Source: Sinotaia quadrata
Taxonomy: Eukaryota; Mollusca; Gastropoda; Architaenioglossa; Viviparidae
Reading direction: 5' to 3'
Assembly: GCA_028829895.1 (NCBI GenBank)
Contig: CM054179.1
Span: 69,897,891 to 69,961,890, forward strand
Length of the DNA: 64,000 nucleotides
The notes beneath the pieces were generated by a model. That model was given only the letters and a program-made list of their open reading frames with translations, searched no databases and had not been told where the DNA came from. Below, in pieces: positions 1 through 12,470 of the stretch. Numbering within the stretch: position 1 is the first letter of the stretch; each line of letters starts with the position of its first letter. Both the position numbers and the translations under genes were made by a program.

Positions 1-35
1 TGTTAAATTAGTTATCGCTAATTTTCAGCTTTTGA

Positions 36-209
36 ATGTATTAATGTGTGCTTTTGTAAAGTGCTATAATGTATTAATGTGTGCTTTTGTAAAGTGCTAT
101 AATGTATTAATGTGTGCTTTTGTAAAGTGCTATAATGCATTAATTTGTGCTTATGTAAAGTACCATAATGGATTAATTTGTGCTTTTGTAAAGTGATATA
201 ATAAATTAA
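36..209. repeat. Minisatellite, 33-bp unit, about 5 copies
   Basis: Five head-to-tail copies of a 33-bp AT-rich unit containing tgtgcttttgtaaagtgct. The last two copies are diverged. No coding potential is seen here. The stretch from 210 to 441 is unique AT-rich spacer. Confidence 0.9.
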
Positions 210-437
210 TGTTATACATAATTACTGGACTCCGGAACAGGTCGGACTCTAGCTATAATAAATGTCGGTGTTTAGAGTCAGTGTCGGAGAATGCTTAGGG
301 TCAATTTCAAGCATATATTGTACGATTCACCTCATTTCACTAGCGCAAACTACAACCTCTACCGAAGTAAACATCTTTAACGTATTTCAAACGTCGATCT
401 AACACTCTCATATATATGTATTAGTGTAAATAGTCAA

Positions 438-441
<4 letters not shown>

Positions 442-500
<59 letters not shown>
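442..500. repeat. (CT)n microsatellite
   Basis: About 29 uninterrupted CT dinucleotides. Confidence 0.97.
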
Positions 501-506
<6 letters not shown>

Positions 507-666
507 ATTATTTCTCTATCTGCCCACAAACGTGTACGCACATATCTTAATTGGTGTAAATAATTAAGTTTTATTTTTATTTACTAGAGCTGTGATTGCC
601 TCTTTTGTTTTACACCTAATTTTTCTGTTTTCCTTTGTTGAACTTTCTGCGACTTCGTTTATTAAT

Positions 667-796
667 GCACTGTGTCTCTTACAGACTGTCATTTACAGGT
701 CTTCTTTGCACTGTGTCTCTCTTACAGACTGTCATTTACAGGTCTTCTTTGCACTGTGTCTCTCTTACAGACTGTCATTTACAGGTCTTCTTTGCA
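667..796. repeat. Minisatellite, 43-bp unit, 3 copies
   Basis: Three copies of a unit containing cttacagactgtcatttaca; the first copy is 2 bp shorter. A 112-codon frame crosses the array, but only because the array lacks stops in that frame. Confidence 0.9.
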
Positions 797-908
797 CGGA
801 GCATTTTTGTGTGAATCTTTCTTATGAAATGTTTCTAAGTCTTCTCTTGTGGTACATGTTCCTTTTTTTATACGATTATTTGAAGGCTTCTGTGTGGTTC
901 TACTTACT

Positions 909-1316
909 ACAGATCTTACTTTATAACTAAAGACTTCTTTGGGTGTTTACTTACTATAGATTTTCCTTTATAACTAAAGACTTCTTTGGGTGTTTACTTA
1001 CTATAGATTTTCCTTTATAACTAAAGACTTCTTTGTGTGTTTACTTACTACAGATCTTCCTTTATAACTAAAGACTTTTTTGTGTGTTTACTTACTACAG
1101 ATCTTCCTTTATAACTAAAGACTTTTTTGTGTGTTTACTTACTACAGATCTTCCTTTATAACTAAAGACTTTTTTGTGTGTTTACTTACTACAGATCTTC
1201 CTTTATAACTAAAGACTTTTTTGTGTGTTTACTTACTACAGATCTTCCTTTATAACTAAAGACTTTTTTGTGTGTTTACTTACTATAGATCTTCCTTATA
1301 ACTAAAGACTTCTTCT
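909..1316. repeat. Minisatellite, 47-bp unit, 8-9 copies
   Basis: The word ataactaaagac recurs at exact 47-bp steps (923, 970, 1017 and on). Copies differ at a few positions, such as cttcttt versus ctttttt and tatag versus tacag. Confidence 0.92.
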
Positions 1317-1560
1317 CTACTGTGATTGTTAATGTAATTTAACTTTCTCTGGTGATTGTTGTGTAATGTTACTTTATCCGGTGATTGTTAATATAATATT
1401 TCTTTGTCTGGTGATTGTTATGTAATGTTTCTTTCTCTGATGATTGTTATGTAATGTTTCTTTCTTTGGTGATTGTTATGTAATGTTTATTTATCTGTTG
1501 ATAATGAATGTAATGCTCCTTTCTCAGGTAATAGCTCATGTAACGTTTCAATTATCTTTG
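1317..1560. repeat. Degenerate tandem repeat, unit about 29-30 bp
   Basis: Diverged copies of a unit of the form ggtgattgttatgtaatgtt, each followed by a pyrimidine-rich tail. From 1561 to 1877 there are looser repeats of a taatgt-type word and no gene. Confidence 0.7.
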
Positions 1561-1877
1561 TAAAGTCTGTAGTCGTATTCTTCTGTCTGATGATTTTTTA
1601 ATGTAGGATTTAAAAAAAATCTTTGAAATGTAATGCCCCGTCGACATCAGTATAGTCGCTCTGTAATGTCTTTAATGTAAAGTTTGTATGTCGACCTCAA
1701 TGTAGTGGATGTGTAACAGCTTTAATGTAATATCAGTAGAGGCGAACTTTGATGTAGTAGGTGAGTTGTTAATTATCTTGTAAGTAGCATGTCTGTTATA
1801 TCTCTTAAAAGTGCACGTAATTTAACCAATGCCCCATAAATATAATGTCTTCTAATTTATTTCAGGTGTAATGTCTC

Positions 1878-2098
1878 TGCACTGTGTCTTCAATGTGATG
1901 GCTATGTAACATCTTTTAATGTACTGTTCCTTTACTTTGTTGTATTTACATTGTGTCTTCAGTGTGATGGCTATGTAACATCTTTTAATGTACTGTTCCT
2001 TTACTTTGTTGTATTTACATTGTGTCTTCAATGTGATGGCTATGTAACATCTTTTAATGTACTGTCCCTTTACTTTGTTGTATTTGCATTGTGTCTTT
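1878..2098. repeat. Minisatellite, 69-bp unit, 3 copies
   Basis: The word tgtgtcttca recurs at 69-bp steps, with the repeated core gatggctatgtaacatc. A related two-copy duplication of about 70 bp, with the core gcctctgtagcatctgtt, follows at about 2160-2310. Confidence 0.88.
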
Positions 2099-2504
2099 AA
2101 CCACTCTTTTACCTCATGAGTCTAAAATGTTTCTGTAATATTTTTCAGTTTAATTTGCTTGTAATGTCTCTTTAAAGTATTGTCTCTATAATGCCTCTGT
2201 AGCATCTGTTAAGTGCAATTTGTATTTAAAGACTCTTTAAATTATTGCCTCTACAATGCCTCTGTAGCATCTGTTAAGTGTAATTTGTATGTAAAGACTC
2301 TTAAATGCAATGTCTCTGTAAGATTTTTCATTTAATTTGTAGTGAACCTTTAAAGTATGGTCGCAACAGTCTCTCTATAATATCTCTTCATTGCAATTTA
2401 CTTGTAATGCCTTTAAAATATTTTCTTTACACTACCTATCAATGACTCTTCTATTTAATTTGTCTTTAATGACTCTTGTTTATATTACTCTACAAATTGT
2501 TCTA

Positions 2505-2890
2505 TAAGGTCTGTTTATAGTACTCTTTAGACTGTTCTATTTGGCCTATTTATAGTACTCTTTAGACTGTTCTATTTGGCCTCTTTATAGTACTCTTTAG
2601 ACGGTTCTATTTGGCCTATTTATAGTACTCTTTAGACTGTTCTTTTTGGCCTATTTATAGTACTCTTTAGACTGTTCTATTTGGCCTATTTATAGTACTC
2701 TTTAGACGGTTCTATTTGGCCTATTTATAGTACTCTTTAGACTGTTCAATTTGGCCTATTTATAGTGCTCTTTAGATTGTTCTTTTTGGCCTATTTATAG
2801 TACTCTTTAGACTGTTCTATTTGGCCTAATTATATTACTTTTCAAACTATTCTATTTGGCCTATTTATATTACTTTTTAAATTATTTTGT
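2505..2890. repeat. Minisatellite, 35-bp unit, about 11 copies
   Basis: The words tactctttagactgttct and tttggcctatttatag alternate at a 35-bp period (for example 2521 and 2556). Copies toward 2890 are more diverged. Confidence 0.92.
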
Positions 2891-2971
2891 TTGGGTTTTC
2901 TATATTACTCTTTAGACTCTTTGATTCTTCACGGAAATGTATGTGTATCTGCGAGTGCGTGCATTATTGCG

Positions 2972-2973
<2 letters not shown>

Positions 2974-3009
<36 letters not shown>
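2974..3009. repeat. (TG)n microsatellite
   Basis: A TG run of about 36 bp. Open frames on both strands across it (Cys-Val on +, Thr-His on -) are low-complexity artefacts. Confidence 0.95.
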
Positions 3010-3011
<2 letters not shown>

Positions 3012-4160
3012 GTGTGTAGTGAAGGAATGGTACTTCGGAAGAGGTTTCGGAAGAGGCGGGTATTGTATGTGTGTCTGAAGACAAAGAAGAGTGTCAGCGT
3101 GGGAGTAGGCATGGTGGACGTGTGTATGCATGTGTTTGATAGTGCTGACAGAATTAATGTCGCTTTGCTACTCGTGCCAAGCTGTCGTTGAGTCAGTTGG
3201 AAGACCGACGCGTAGGTATACGTGATCTGTGACCTAGTCTCCCATGGGTGATGCTGGTAGTGCATGGCTATAAACACAGGAATTGTGGGACTGTTGCTAT
3301 CGATGTATGTCTACCGTTAAATCTAATCAAATCTGCAAGTCCAATACTAATGTTATCAATCAAGCAAGCTACAGACTATTCTAAATTTAGATTTTTTTCT
3401 TTTGGTCGCTTGCTTTTATCGTCTTACAATGATTTATTTCTATTAGTCTATCTGACTGCATTTAAATAGAGCTCGGCCGAATATGTAGCCCTTTCGTAAA
3501 ACGCCAGAGCTCCAGTTAAATAAACATTCAGAATAGAGTAACAGCAGGAGAGAATTCTGGGACGGATTCAATAAGTCTGTAGTGGTCGGTATATTCATTC
3601 AGCGGAAACGAAGTGTCTGCAAATCACTTTGCATCCAAGTCTGGCTTCCTGGAATGTCGTTGGCAATAGACTCCAAGGACTAACAAGCTGCCAGCCAAGC
3701 GGAAGAGCAGCGCCGCCCGTATGAGCTTCTGCTTTCATCAAGAAACACAGAACTCTATGAGCAAAGCAGACATTGTTTTCGATTGAAAGACAAAAGCATC
3801 GACCTAGATAGTGGGTGGCTGAAATTAATATTCTGAAGGGAAATGTCATGTGACGCACGGAAGTTACTGACACGTAGCTGAGTGTTCGCTTGTGCCTGTC
3901 ATGTCCTCTTATTGTAATAACCACTCATCGGTTAATTCCATTTTGAAAACTAGCTACAAGCATAGTGTATAATATTTTGTGACACAATCTAATCTATTTG
4001 TTTTTAAATACCTACAATTCGGAATAAATGATGTATTACATTTGGAAACGGATCGATCGTTAGAACACAATGTTTCAGCTAAAAATTCATTTTCAGTTAT
4101 TAATAATTAGGGACTATCCATTCAGTAATACGAACAAAATAAAGGCAAGCTATCTCCATT
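3010..4160. other. Unique spacer, no supportable gene
   Basis: Mostly non-repetitive sequence, less AT-rich between about 3470 and 3940. A 109-codon minus-strand frame at 3595-3924 has no motif I recognise and no clear splice context, so it is not called a gene. Confidence 0.5.
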
Positions 4161-4510
4161 ACTTCCCCTTTATTGTTTGTATTAATTATATTATTTGTCC
4201 TATACTTCCCCTTTAGTGTTTGTATTATATTCTTTGTCCTATACTTCCTTTTATTGTTTGTATTATATACTTTGTCCTAAAGTTCCATTTATTGTTTCTA
4301 TTCTATTCTTTGTCCTATACTTCCCCTTTATTGTTTGTATTATATTCTTTGTCCTGTACTTCCCCTTTATTGTTTGTATTATATTCTTTGTCCTATACTT
4401 CCTTTTATTGTTTGTATTATATTCTTTGTCCTGTACTTCCCTTTTATTGTTTGTATTATATTCTTTGTCCTATACTTCCTTTTATTGTTTGTATTATATT
4501 CTTTGTCCTG
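4161..4510. repeat. Minisatellite, 39-bp unit, about 9 copies
   Basis: Copies of a 39-bp unit with the core attgtttgtattatattctt and a ttgtcctatac/gtac end. The period is a multiple of three, so several frames stay open as short repeats. These are not supported as proteins. Confidence 0.92.
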
Positions 4511-4604
4511 TCTGCTTTCGTACGAATTTGCATCGTCTTCGAATCCCACCCCAACCATTTTGCAATGTTTCGTAATCGTATCCCTAACTTCTTCGCAGTA
4601 TTTT

Positions 4605-4700
4605 TGTAACACCGCGTTTAACTTCTTCATAGATTTTGTAACACCGCGTTTAACTTCTTCATAGATTTTGTAACACCGCGTTTAACTTCTTCATAGATTT
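4605..4700. repeat. Minisatellite, 33-bp unit, 3 copies
   Basis: Three near-identical copies starting tgtaacaccgcgtttaac (4605, 4638, 4671). From 4701 to 5842 there is AT-rich unique spacer with a short TATAC pentamer run at 5741-5762. No gene is seen there. Confidence 0.9.
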
Positions 4701-5842
4701 TTAGCTGCAAAACAATGCCAGAACAGAACCACTTTATCTTGGATGTTGAATTTGTCGAATATTGCACTGTGAAGCAACACCAGAGCAGAATGGTGATGGA
4801 TGGAGACTTTCTTTGTAAAAGTAGTACTCAATTCTAATCACTTTCAATTTGAACGTAACTCGAGTCCAGTCATAAAGGCGATCCTTAGCTTATGGTAAGG
4901 TAACTGACAAAAAAAGGAATGGATTTAGAATATTTCGTACATGTTTGTTATTAATCTATGCTTTGAAATAGATAATGCTTTATATAATTGAACCATTATT
5001 TCTTTGTTCACTAGTTTGATTACATAGTATATTATACTTGTGAATTTTGATCGATGCTATATTTCTTATGCTGTGTGTATATTTGGTTAACAACATTTTT
5101 GCAGGATTTGTAAGTGAGAATTTTTGTAAGAGAGAAAGGAGTTTAGAGATGAAAATATGCTGCCTTAATATGACTTTTGCAGAGCAGATCAAGCCTTTTT
5201 CTTTTGTTGCATCATGCTGCAGTGACTACTGTACTTTACTTGATTACTTTGGTGTGTGCATCCAGCGTCATCAACTTATCAGTAAAACGTGTTACTGTAA
5301 GTTGATTCATGTCAATTCTATTCAAGAGACAATACAACGGAAATAGTGGCTTGAGTTTGGTCTTGAGAATTCACGAAGATAATAATGTTCCCAGTGGTGT
5401 GTTGATTAAACACACTTGAAATTTCGAGACTATTCCTCCTGATGTGATTGATAGGGCATGTGAAATTCAGGACGATTAGCTACAGTGTGCTTTATGAACT
5501 CATCGAAGATTCTGGAACAGCTGTGTAATGTGCCTGGAAGGGACACGTAGGGCCATCTCCTAAATAGGAAATATATTGACTTGTTGTAAACTGAATGATT
5601 GTGAACATGTGCAACGAGAGCTTCCATCTTTGAAAAATGTTATGTGCATTGACTTTAATTATTTCCCTCAAACTCTTCTCTTATTCCGTCATGATGTAAA
5701 TGAACTTATTATATATTTATGTTAATTGACTGCTAATGTCTATACTATACTATACTATACTAGGATAAATTAATGATTGTCGAGCTTTAAACGGACACTG
5801 TTGTGAAGTGATATAAAAGTCACTGCTCACTGGTTACACTCA

Positions 5843-5990
5843 TATTTTATATATTCGATTGTTGATTTAATAAATGTATTGTTACATACATTTATTGATC
5901 TTCATATACATATTGATAACCATATATTGGAAAGACTGTAGGTGGGTGGGGACTCACTAAATATAGATTAAAAGACACCCCTCCCTGTTA
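5843..5990 (-). repeat. Dispersed repeat family, copy A (partial)
   Basis: Resembles 35,595-35,760 over its whole length in the same orientation: a ttaataaat..attgtta segment, then attgataacc, then gtgggtgggg, then aaatatagattaaaagac. Minus is used because copies at 25.5, 46.9 and 48.7 kb show the family in the opposite direction. Likely a non-autonomous mobile element; class unknown. Confidence 0.65.
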
Positions 5991-6169
5991 CGAGTCTGAT
6001 AAAATCTATGTCATGACTTCTTGACCCACTTGCTGTTTTCAAATATCAAAATTTGAAATTCCTTTGTTAAAGCTCTCCCATGATACATCAGTATCGAGAA
6101 GCTTCTAGCAAAGAGGTCAGGACGTTATGTAACTTTAGGCCATTGTCTAGATTCTCGAACCAACTACAT

Positions 6170-6400
6170 ACCACGTGACCCGTCACGTGACGCGCTCTAT
6201 GCATTTTGATAAATACGGTAACACACGCCCGAATTTGTCACTCCGAAATCCAGAAACAGCGACCGTCGTACCAACAGCCTGTACCATCGCATATTCGTGA
6301 GTCGATAGAGGAACCGACGCTATTGCTCTGAAGATAACACTTCGACTTCTCGCAAAGGTACTGCATTTATTAATTGTGTTTTGCATTTGAACCATGTATG
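6170..6400 (+). promoter_or_regulatory. Paired E-boxes with downstream TATA-like site (candidate promoter)
   Basis: Two CACGTG palindromes lie at 6172-6177 and 6184-6189, exactly 12 bp apart, each with a GAC flank. An AT-rich TATA-like word follows at about 6208, in a less AT-rich block. CACGTG sites are bound by bHLH factors in animals. No coding exon could be attached, so the promoter role is only a possibility; the block could also belong to a decayed LTR. Confidence 0.25.
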
Positions 6401-8239
6401 TAATTTTGTGCTATGCATTGCTACTGTAGCTTAAGCACGGTTCGCTTGTAAATGACAAAACCTATAAGTTATTGTATATAAATCATTGTAACCCTTTTTC
6501 ATTGTAACTTTAATTTATATAACTTTAAATTCACTAGTGCCAGGAGCGCCTGTGCCCGACATGAATTTCCTATGTAATTCAAATTATTGCGTGTAATTTT
6601 AATGTTAAATTGTAAAGCGCTTTGCTTGATTTGAATTGTCCTTTTGTATGAACTCTAAATTTTAATGTTGTAAATATTTGGTAATTCATACGTCATGTAT
6701 TGTTAAATGTAACATGCGTGAGATTTTCTAATCTAAATTGTAAACGACGCGCTAGTCGAATTTCTAACTCAATGCATTTAAATACAAATCGTGCTTAGGT
6801 TGGGCGAACATTAAACGCAAAACGATTACGAAAACATTCTTGTTTTCAGGTCGGTCTTTGGTTCCTAGTTCGATGCCCGGTTCTGAACTCTTTGAGTCGA
6901 GTTCTTTTCCAATTACATTCCTACTGCCATTGTTGGGAGGGTGCTGACGAGCAGGTCTGCACATCCTTGTCTAAACTCACAGTCTTCGCCCGGCGTGTTA
7001 ACTGAGAGACAGTTTCCATTTTTATGCGGTGTGCATTTGCTGGCGGACGATCAAGTGAGGTAGACCGGTTTGGACTGGATCGAGAACCACGCGGCATAAA
7101 TCAAAAGCTAAGTCACAGCTTGCCGATCAAAAATCACAAGGAACATTTCTCATGGCATATTTCTCACGACCAATGATAAGCGTATACCTTTAATTGCTGA
7201 GTAGAATTAGACTTCGCGTTCGTATATTGATTATCTTGTTAATTGTTAAATCTTATTAAATCTTATTTTAATTGTTAAACCCTCTTTGTAGTACATTTTT
7301 ATGCATTATAGACCTAATGTTAACACATGGTTTGGATGGGGGCGATTGAGCTGAATGACGTAATGAATGCATATTAATTTAGAGGAATTTAACGACTCCA
7401 AGCCAGCTTTTGTACGCAAATTGTCAGTTTGTAAATCTGTTGTCTGCACTGCATTTTTAAGTTAGTCGAATGATAATTTGGGCAACCAGTCTGTGTAGGA
7501 TAGAGAGAAGGAATTAATTTAAACTATCATTTTTAAAGTCCTTAAAAATCCTAGGCAGGGTCTATAAAGAAATACTAGAAACGTAACACTCCCCCATCCC
7601 CGATTTCAGTAGCATGGAATCTATTTACTAGATGCTGTTTTTTGTTTTTTTAAAAATAAAAAATATCACTTTTACCATTTCCGCACTGTGCTCTTAAGCT
7701 GGGCTGCAGCACAATATACACAACAATAGAACCTAGCAGTTACAGGTCTCCAGGGGCAAGTCAAAAAACATTGAATTGGTTTATAAACGATCGGTGTCCA
7801 TTGGTGACGTCACACGTAATGATTCTAATGGAATTCTATATTTAACTGACAAGGTAACCTAAGATATAGATTATGTTACAAAACCAAAGACACGAATGAA
7901 GATCACAATGAATTTATGCAGAAATGTAGTGGGATGTAAGATGTTGTATCATTGACACAAAACAGACAAGCATGACAATCGGTTTTGGTTTTATATGGCA
8001 AATGAATTATGTCAGATGCTGTATTATTGACACAAAATAAGCAGGGAAGAAAAATAGAATGTGTTTATACAGTAATATATGTTCTTAGTTGTGCTATTAG
8101 TAGGCAGAAGAGTCCTTGAAAAGTAATATACAGTGAGCACACTATAATGTGAATACAAATGTAAATATGAATACAGCGTGAGTCTTCTGGTAATGACATA
8201 GAATTCCATATGCTACAGGAGTATTTTCTTCCTGTAAAA
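6401..8239. other. Spacer, no supportable gene
   Basis: AT-rich sequence with a slightly less AT-rich block at about 6750-7140. Minus-strand frames at 6764-6964 and 8024-8209 show no recognisable domain. Nothing here is called. Confidence 0.5.
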
Positions 8240-8640
8240 TATGTTACAAGTATTCGAACTTATTTCTTTAGAGTGTTCATGAGTCGTAATTCAATATTTT
8301 AGAAGTTATATGAGCAGCAATTTTGGACTGTAAAATATTACATGAGTCGCAATTAATACCTTAAAATGTTACGGGTCGCAGTTTAGTACTTTAAAACGTT
8401 AAATGATTAGCAATTCAGTACTGTTAAATATTACATGTGTCGTAATTCAATACTTTAAAATGTTACATCCCCGAGCTTAGATTTTACAATGTCCATATGA
8501 ATTCTAGTTCAGTTCTTAAAGTTACATAAGTTTCATTTCAGTTCTTTGGAATTACATGAGATCTAGTTCAATTTGTGCTAGTAACATTAGTTTGAGTTCA
8601 TTTCTTTAGTTACACGAATTCGTGTTAAGATCTTTGGAGT
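8240..8640. repeat. Degenerate tandem repeat, unit about 46 bp
   Basis: Repeated, strongly diverged words of the form tacatgagtcgcaattca and actttaaaatgttac follow one another across the stretch. Confidence 0.65.
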
Positions 8641-8977
8641 GTAAAATTTGTAGGATTTCAGGTTTGCAGGCTGTTACCTGAGACTTAGTTCAGCTCTATG
8701 AGTTCTGAGTTCCGTTCTTCACACTTTTGTAGCCTAGACCTGTTTATAACAAGACTTAATGCGATGTCCTTTAATTAAGTGTTAGAATATTCGTATTAGC
8801 GAAAGAGTGTACTTATAATTTCTCTTCCAAATAAGAAAACTACAACCCAAACCTTACTCTCTAAATATTGTTATTAACAAGGTTTGTCAATTTTCACTTA
8901 ATGACCTCACAATTCTTTGTCCTGCGCGGCGCCAATTCTCAAACACAAACCTCTAATTAATTAGCGTTTGTAATAAA

Positions 8978-9130
8978 CATTTTTTCATAACTGGTAGGTT
9001 TGTTTTTTTCATAACTTGTAGGGTGTTTTTTTTCATAAATTGTAGGGTGTTTTTTTTCTAAATTGTAGGGTGTTTTTTTTCATAAATTGTAGGTTTATTT
9101 TTCTTCATAAGTGGTAGGATTATTTTTATG
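8978..9130. repeat. Short tandem repeat, unit about 25-27 bp, about 6 copies
   Basis: Copies of cataacttgtagggtg followed by a poly-T tract. A second two-copy repeat at about 9160-9260 (54-bp step) has the core atttcactttctt and gtgaaacttcagc. Confidence 0.8.
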
Positions 9131-9260
9131 TCGTTCTGTTCTGTAAGTAGACTTTGATACTGAAATGACGCATTTCACTTTCTTTAAATTGTGAAACTTC
9201 AGCAACATTGACAATAACCTGACGTATTTCACTTTCTTATAATTGTGAAACTTCAGCATT

Positions 9261-10603
9261 CATACTTTTGTATGATAAATTTATAGTATGTTGGCTGTTT
9301 ATTTTATTTTAAATGGAATTTTCTTTCTGTCGTGCGCACGGATGAGAAACAATTTATTATGTGCTTAATGGTTCGTCTGGGAGCTACACTTGAAGGAAGC
9401 AATTATCTGTCCTTGATGACGTCAAACTATTGATCATGATCGTAGGTGCACTCCCACTAATAGCAAATTGATGTGAAAAATGATAATCTGTAAGTGTGAT
9501 AATTACTGTCTCATTCTTGTAATAAACAGCGTAGTCTAACTTTATTGAAGACCAAGAGACCGCGCTTATAGTCCGATTAGAACTTAAATTCAATAATAGA
9601 GCACATTAAACAACTTTTACAGTCATTACTCTGTAGCTTCGGGTGTTGAAATATTACTGCTGCAACCTTTATTGTATAGCCATATATTGTCGTTAATTAT
9701 ACAGATCTGCGATCATTTACAAGCAATGGCACCATATTAACAGGACTTTGCTTGTGGCATTAGAGGCTGGTTTCATAGAATATTCAGTTATAGCTATAAT
9801 TATATTAAATATCAGTTTTTGTTTGGCATCCCAGTGTAGTTTGCTTGCCTTCTGCACGTGACCCTAACACATAAACTTGGCAAAATGGCGTCACAAAGCG
9901 CACGAAAAACTACAGAACTGCAAATACTTGCTATTCCTTCAGGAGGAAAAGCAAACATGTCTAACCAGCCACATGAATAATACATGAGTATTCCATTTGC
10001 ACATTCGGATTTATGTGAAAGATGTAAAAACACAATATGATTTCAACAATAAAATGAAGTTATAATTCAATCAATCAGTAAGAGATCGATTACGCACAAA
10101 TCAAGTCAGTACTACTCACACTTGTTTGTTTGTACGTTTGTTTTATATATGTTTTCCTTTTTCAAACTACTAAACAATTCACGGTCTACTGACTTACATA
10201 CTACATGACTGAATAAAGATCAATGGATGGATTTTTTAGATATGAAAAGATAATAGTATAAATAGTATTAAATTTTGTTTTAGTACAATGTCATTGGTTT
10301 TAATTCGTTTGAAGAATGAATGCAATATTTTTGACAATATAATTTTTTTTTAATTTTAAAAGTGTTTTTTTTAGTTTCATTGCATTGATTGGTTTTTATT
10401 AGAATGAAGGATTAAATTAAATGGATTTACTTAATATTTTTCAATTACAAAATTTATTGAATAACTAAAGAAATGTAGGTAAATAATAGCAGCAATCAAG
10501 TAACAATTAGAGAAAACGAAAAGACATAATTCATTTACCGTAAAAAATACAAAACACTACAAAAGCCAGAAAAGCATGCATATAAGCAAACAGTATCAGA
10601 ATC
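9261..10603. other. AT-rich spacer, no supportable gene
   Basis: Unique AT-rich sequence. Minus-strand frames at 9384-9593 and 9812-10,033 have no recognisable features. Confidence 0.5.
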
Positions 10604-10610
10604 GTGCCTG

Positions 10611-10995
10611 AAAATGACGACAATTTACTATTATTATTGTGTATATATACCGGAAATGACGACTATTTACTATTATTATTGTGTATATATACCGGAAATG
10701 ACGACTATTTACTATTATTATTGTGTATATATACCGGAAATGACGACTATTTACTATTATTATTGTGTATATATACCGGAAATGACGACTATTTACTATT
10801 ATTATTGTGTATATATATATACCGGAAATGAAGACTATTTACTATTGTTATTGTGTATATATACCGGAAATGACGACTATTTACTATTATTATTGTGTAT
10901 ATATACCGGAAATGACGACTATTTACTATTATTATTGTGTATATATACTGGAAATGACGACTATTTACTATTATTATTGTGTATATATACTGAGA
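10611..10995. repeat. Minisatellite, 42-bp unit, 9 copies
   Basis: Nine almost identical 42-bp units with cores gaaatgacgactatttact and attattattgtgtatatata. Because 42 is divisible by three, three frames remain open (14-residue repeats on both strands). Identical open frames on both strands argue for a satellite effect rather than a protein. Confidence 0.95.
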
Positions 10996-11039
10996 AAGTA
11001 AAAGAATGGTCCAGGATAAAGGAGGGTATGAATTTAAAA

Positions 11040-11185
11040 AGTGAGAGAGAACGAGAAATTGAATGAAGAAAAGGAGGAGAAAAGGGAATGAATGAGGGGA
11101 GGAGAGAGAGAGGGAAAGGAAAATGAAGGGAGGGGAGGGTATAATGGAATGTAGGAGAGAAGAAGGAAAAGTGAGAGAATATGGA
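11040..11185. repeat. Purine-rich (GA/GGA) tract
   Basis: About 145 bp almost purely of A and G on the plus strand, irregular, directly after the 42-bp array. A short (TG)n lies at 11,546-11,572. Three loose copies of a gaatgtaggggtgaa word occur at about 11,760-11,900. Confidence 0.8.
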
Positions 11186-11944
11186 GGCAAAAAAAAAAGT
11201 AAAGACAGCGTATTTTCAGAAAGAAACTAAGTGAAAGGAAAATACATTTACAACAAAATAGCACGAAACAAAAGTCCTTTTTGCTGTGGAGAGTATTTGA
11301 AAGAACCTGTTTGACTGCATGAGCGTATCAAGAGCCGGGAAGCAGGTCTCGGTACGTTTTGATTGCAAAGAGACGTCGGCCAACGTAACATTAGTAGATG
11401 TATTTGCACTGAACTCCGAACAATGACGCTTTAAGTGCTTTTTCAACCGTTACCTCATAATGCTTTTAATTTTTACCTTTGGGCTTTACTGCGAAAATTA
11501 AGCATGTTATCCAAAAACTAGTGCGTGAGTGTTTATTCACGAGAGCATGTGTATGTGTGTGTGTGTGTGTAGGTGTGGGCGCGTGTCTGCTCTCTCCTGC
11601 TTTTGTTTGCTTTATGTGTATGCGTTGTAATGCATTGACATTTCATTCCCAACTTAGTAACTCTACGTGTTTCGTTTTGAGTTTATGCAACGACACGTGT
11701 AAGTTGAGATGACGATTTATTTGCCTTCAGAGCAGTGTGTGTAGTTTTGGTCAATTTATTTCCTGTGAATGTAGGGGTGAAATGAAAATTGCCTTTGCTG
11801 TAACACTTGTGATTTGTAACTGCTGTGAATATAGGGGTGAATGCATATTTGTCTTTGTTGTGTACTTGTGTACAGGTGTTCCTCTGAATGTACAGGTGAA
11901 TCACATACTCGTTCATGCATATAACACATAGGCATTTGTAGACA

Positions 11945-12067
11945 CAGATAGATAGATAGATAGATAGATAGATTGATAGATAGATTGATTGATAGATAGA
12001 TAGATAGATAGATAGATTGATTGATTGATTGATAGATAGATAGATAGATAGATTGATAGATAGATAG
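11945..12067. repeat. (GATA/GATT)n microsatellite, left part
   Basis: Runs of gata mixed with gatt. The array is interrupted at 12,068 by the LTR retrotransposon and resumes at 20,648, so the two parts were one array before insertion. Confidence 0.95.
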
Positions 12068-12463
12068 TGTCACAGGAAATGAGGGACAGAAATTATATTT
12101 CATTTCATTTTAAAAAACCGCTAACAAAACTAGTTGAAGTAACCCGAGTTTTGTTATTTTTCGTATGTAGCATGTAACTTCCAGTAACGGTCACCTAAGA
12201 TCTCTTTAGTAGACAGACGTTCGTGACGCAGTGTGTGTTAATATATCATATTGAATATATGTATTAGTTTATGAAGAATATGTATATTAAATAAATTGGG
12301 ACAACTGCGCAATACCGTCACATGTTGTTGACGAGTGAAATGGCCAGTGCGCATTAGAATTGACCACAGAAAAGCGTGCATCACGATTACCACTATATAT
12401 CCAAGGCAAAAATCATGTCACAGGACATAGCTTCTGGAAGTTTTGGAAACCTTCAGTGAGAGC

Positions 12464-12470
12464 TATATAA
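12464..12470 (+). promoter_or_regulatory. LTR TATA box
   Basis: TATATAA within the context gctatataagagg, about 400 bp into the LTR. Transcription would start about 25-30 bp downstream, near 12,495. The same site in the 3' LTR is at 19,318-19,324. Confidence 0.6.

Noticed and set aside
592..930. 112-codon hydrophobic plus frame
   Set aside because: Spans the 43-bp array and AT-rich flanks; Phe/Leu-rich character follows from T-rich DNA.
3595..3924. 109-codon minus-strand frame in unique sequence
   Set aside because: No domain, no convincing start or splice pattern, and no repeat explanation; too weak to call.
5047..5346. 99-codon plus frame with a hydrophobic start
   Set aside because: No family recognised, AT-rich sequence, and an overlapping minus frame of similar quality.
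10604..11190. Repeat proteins on both strands across the 42-bp array
   Set aside because: Open on both strands because of unit length and base content; no independent coding evidence.
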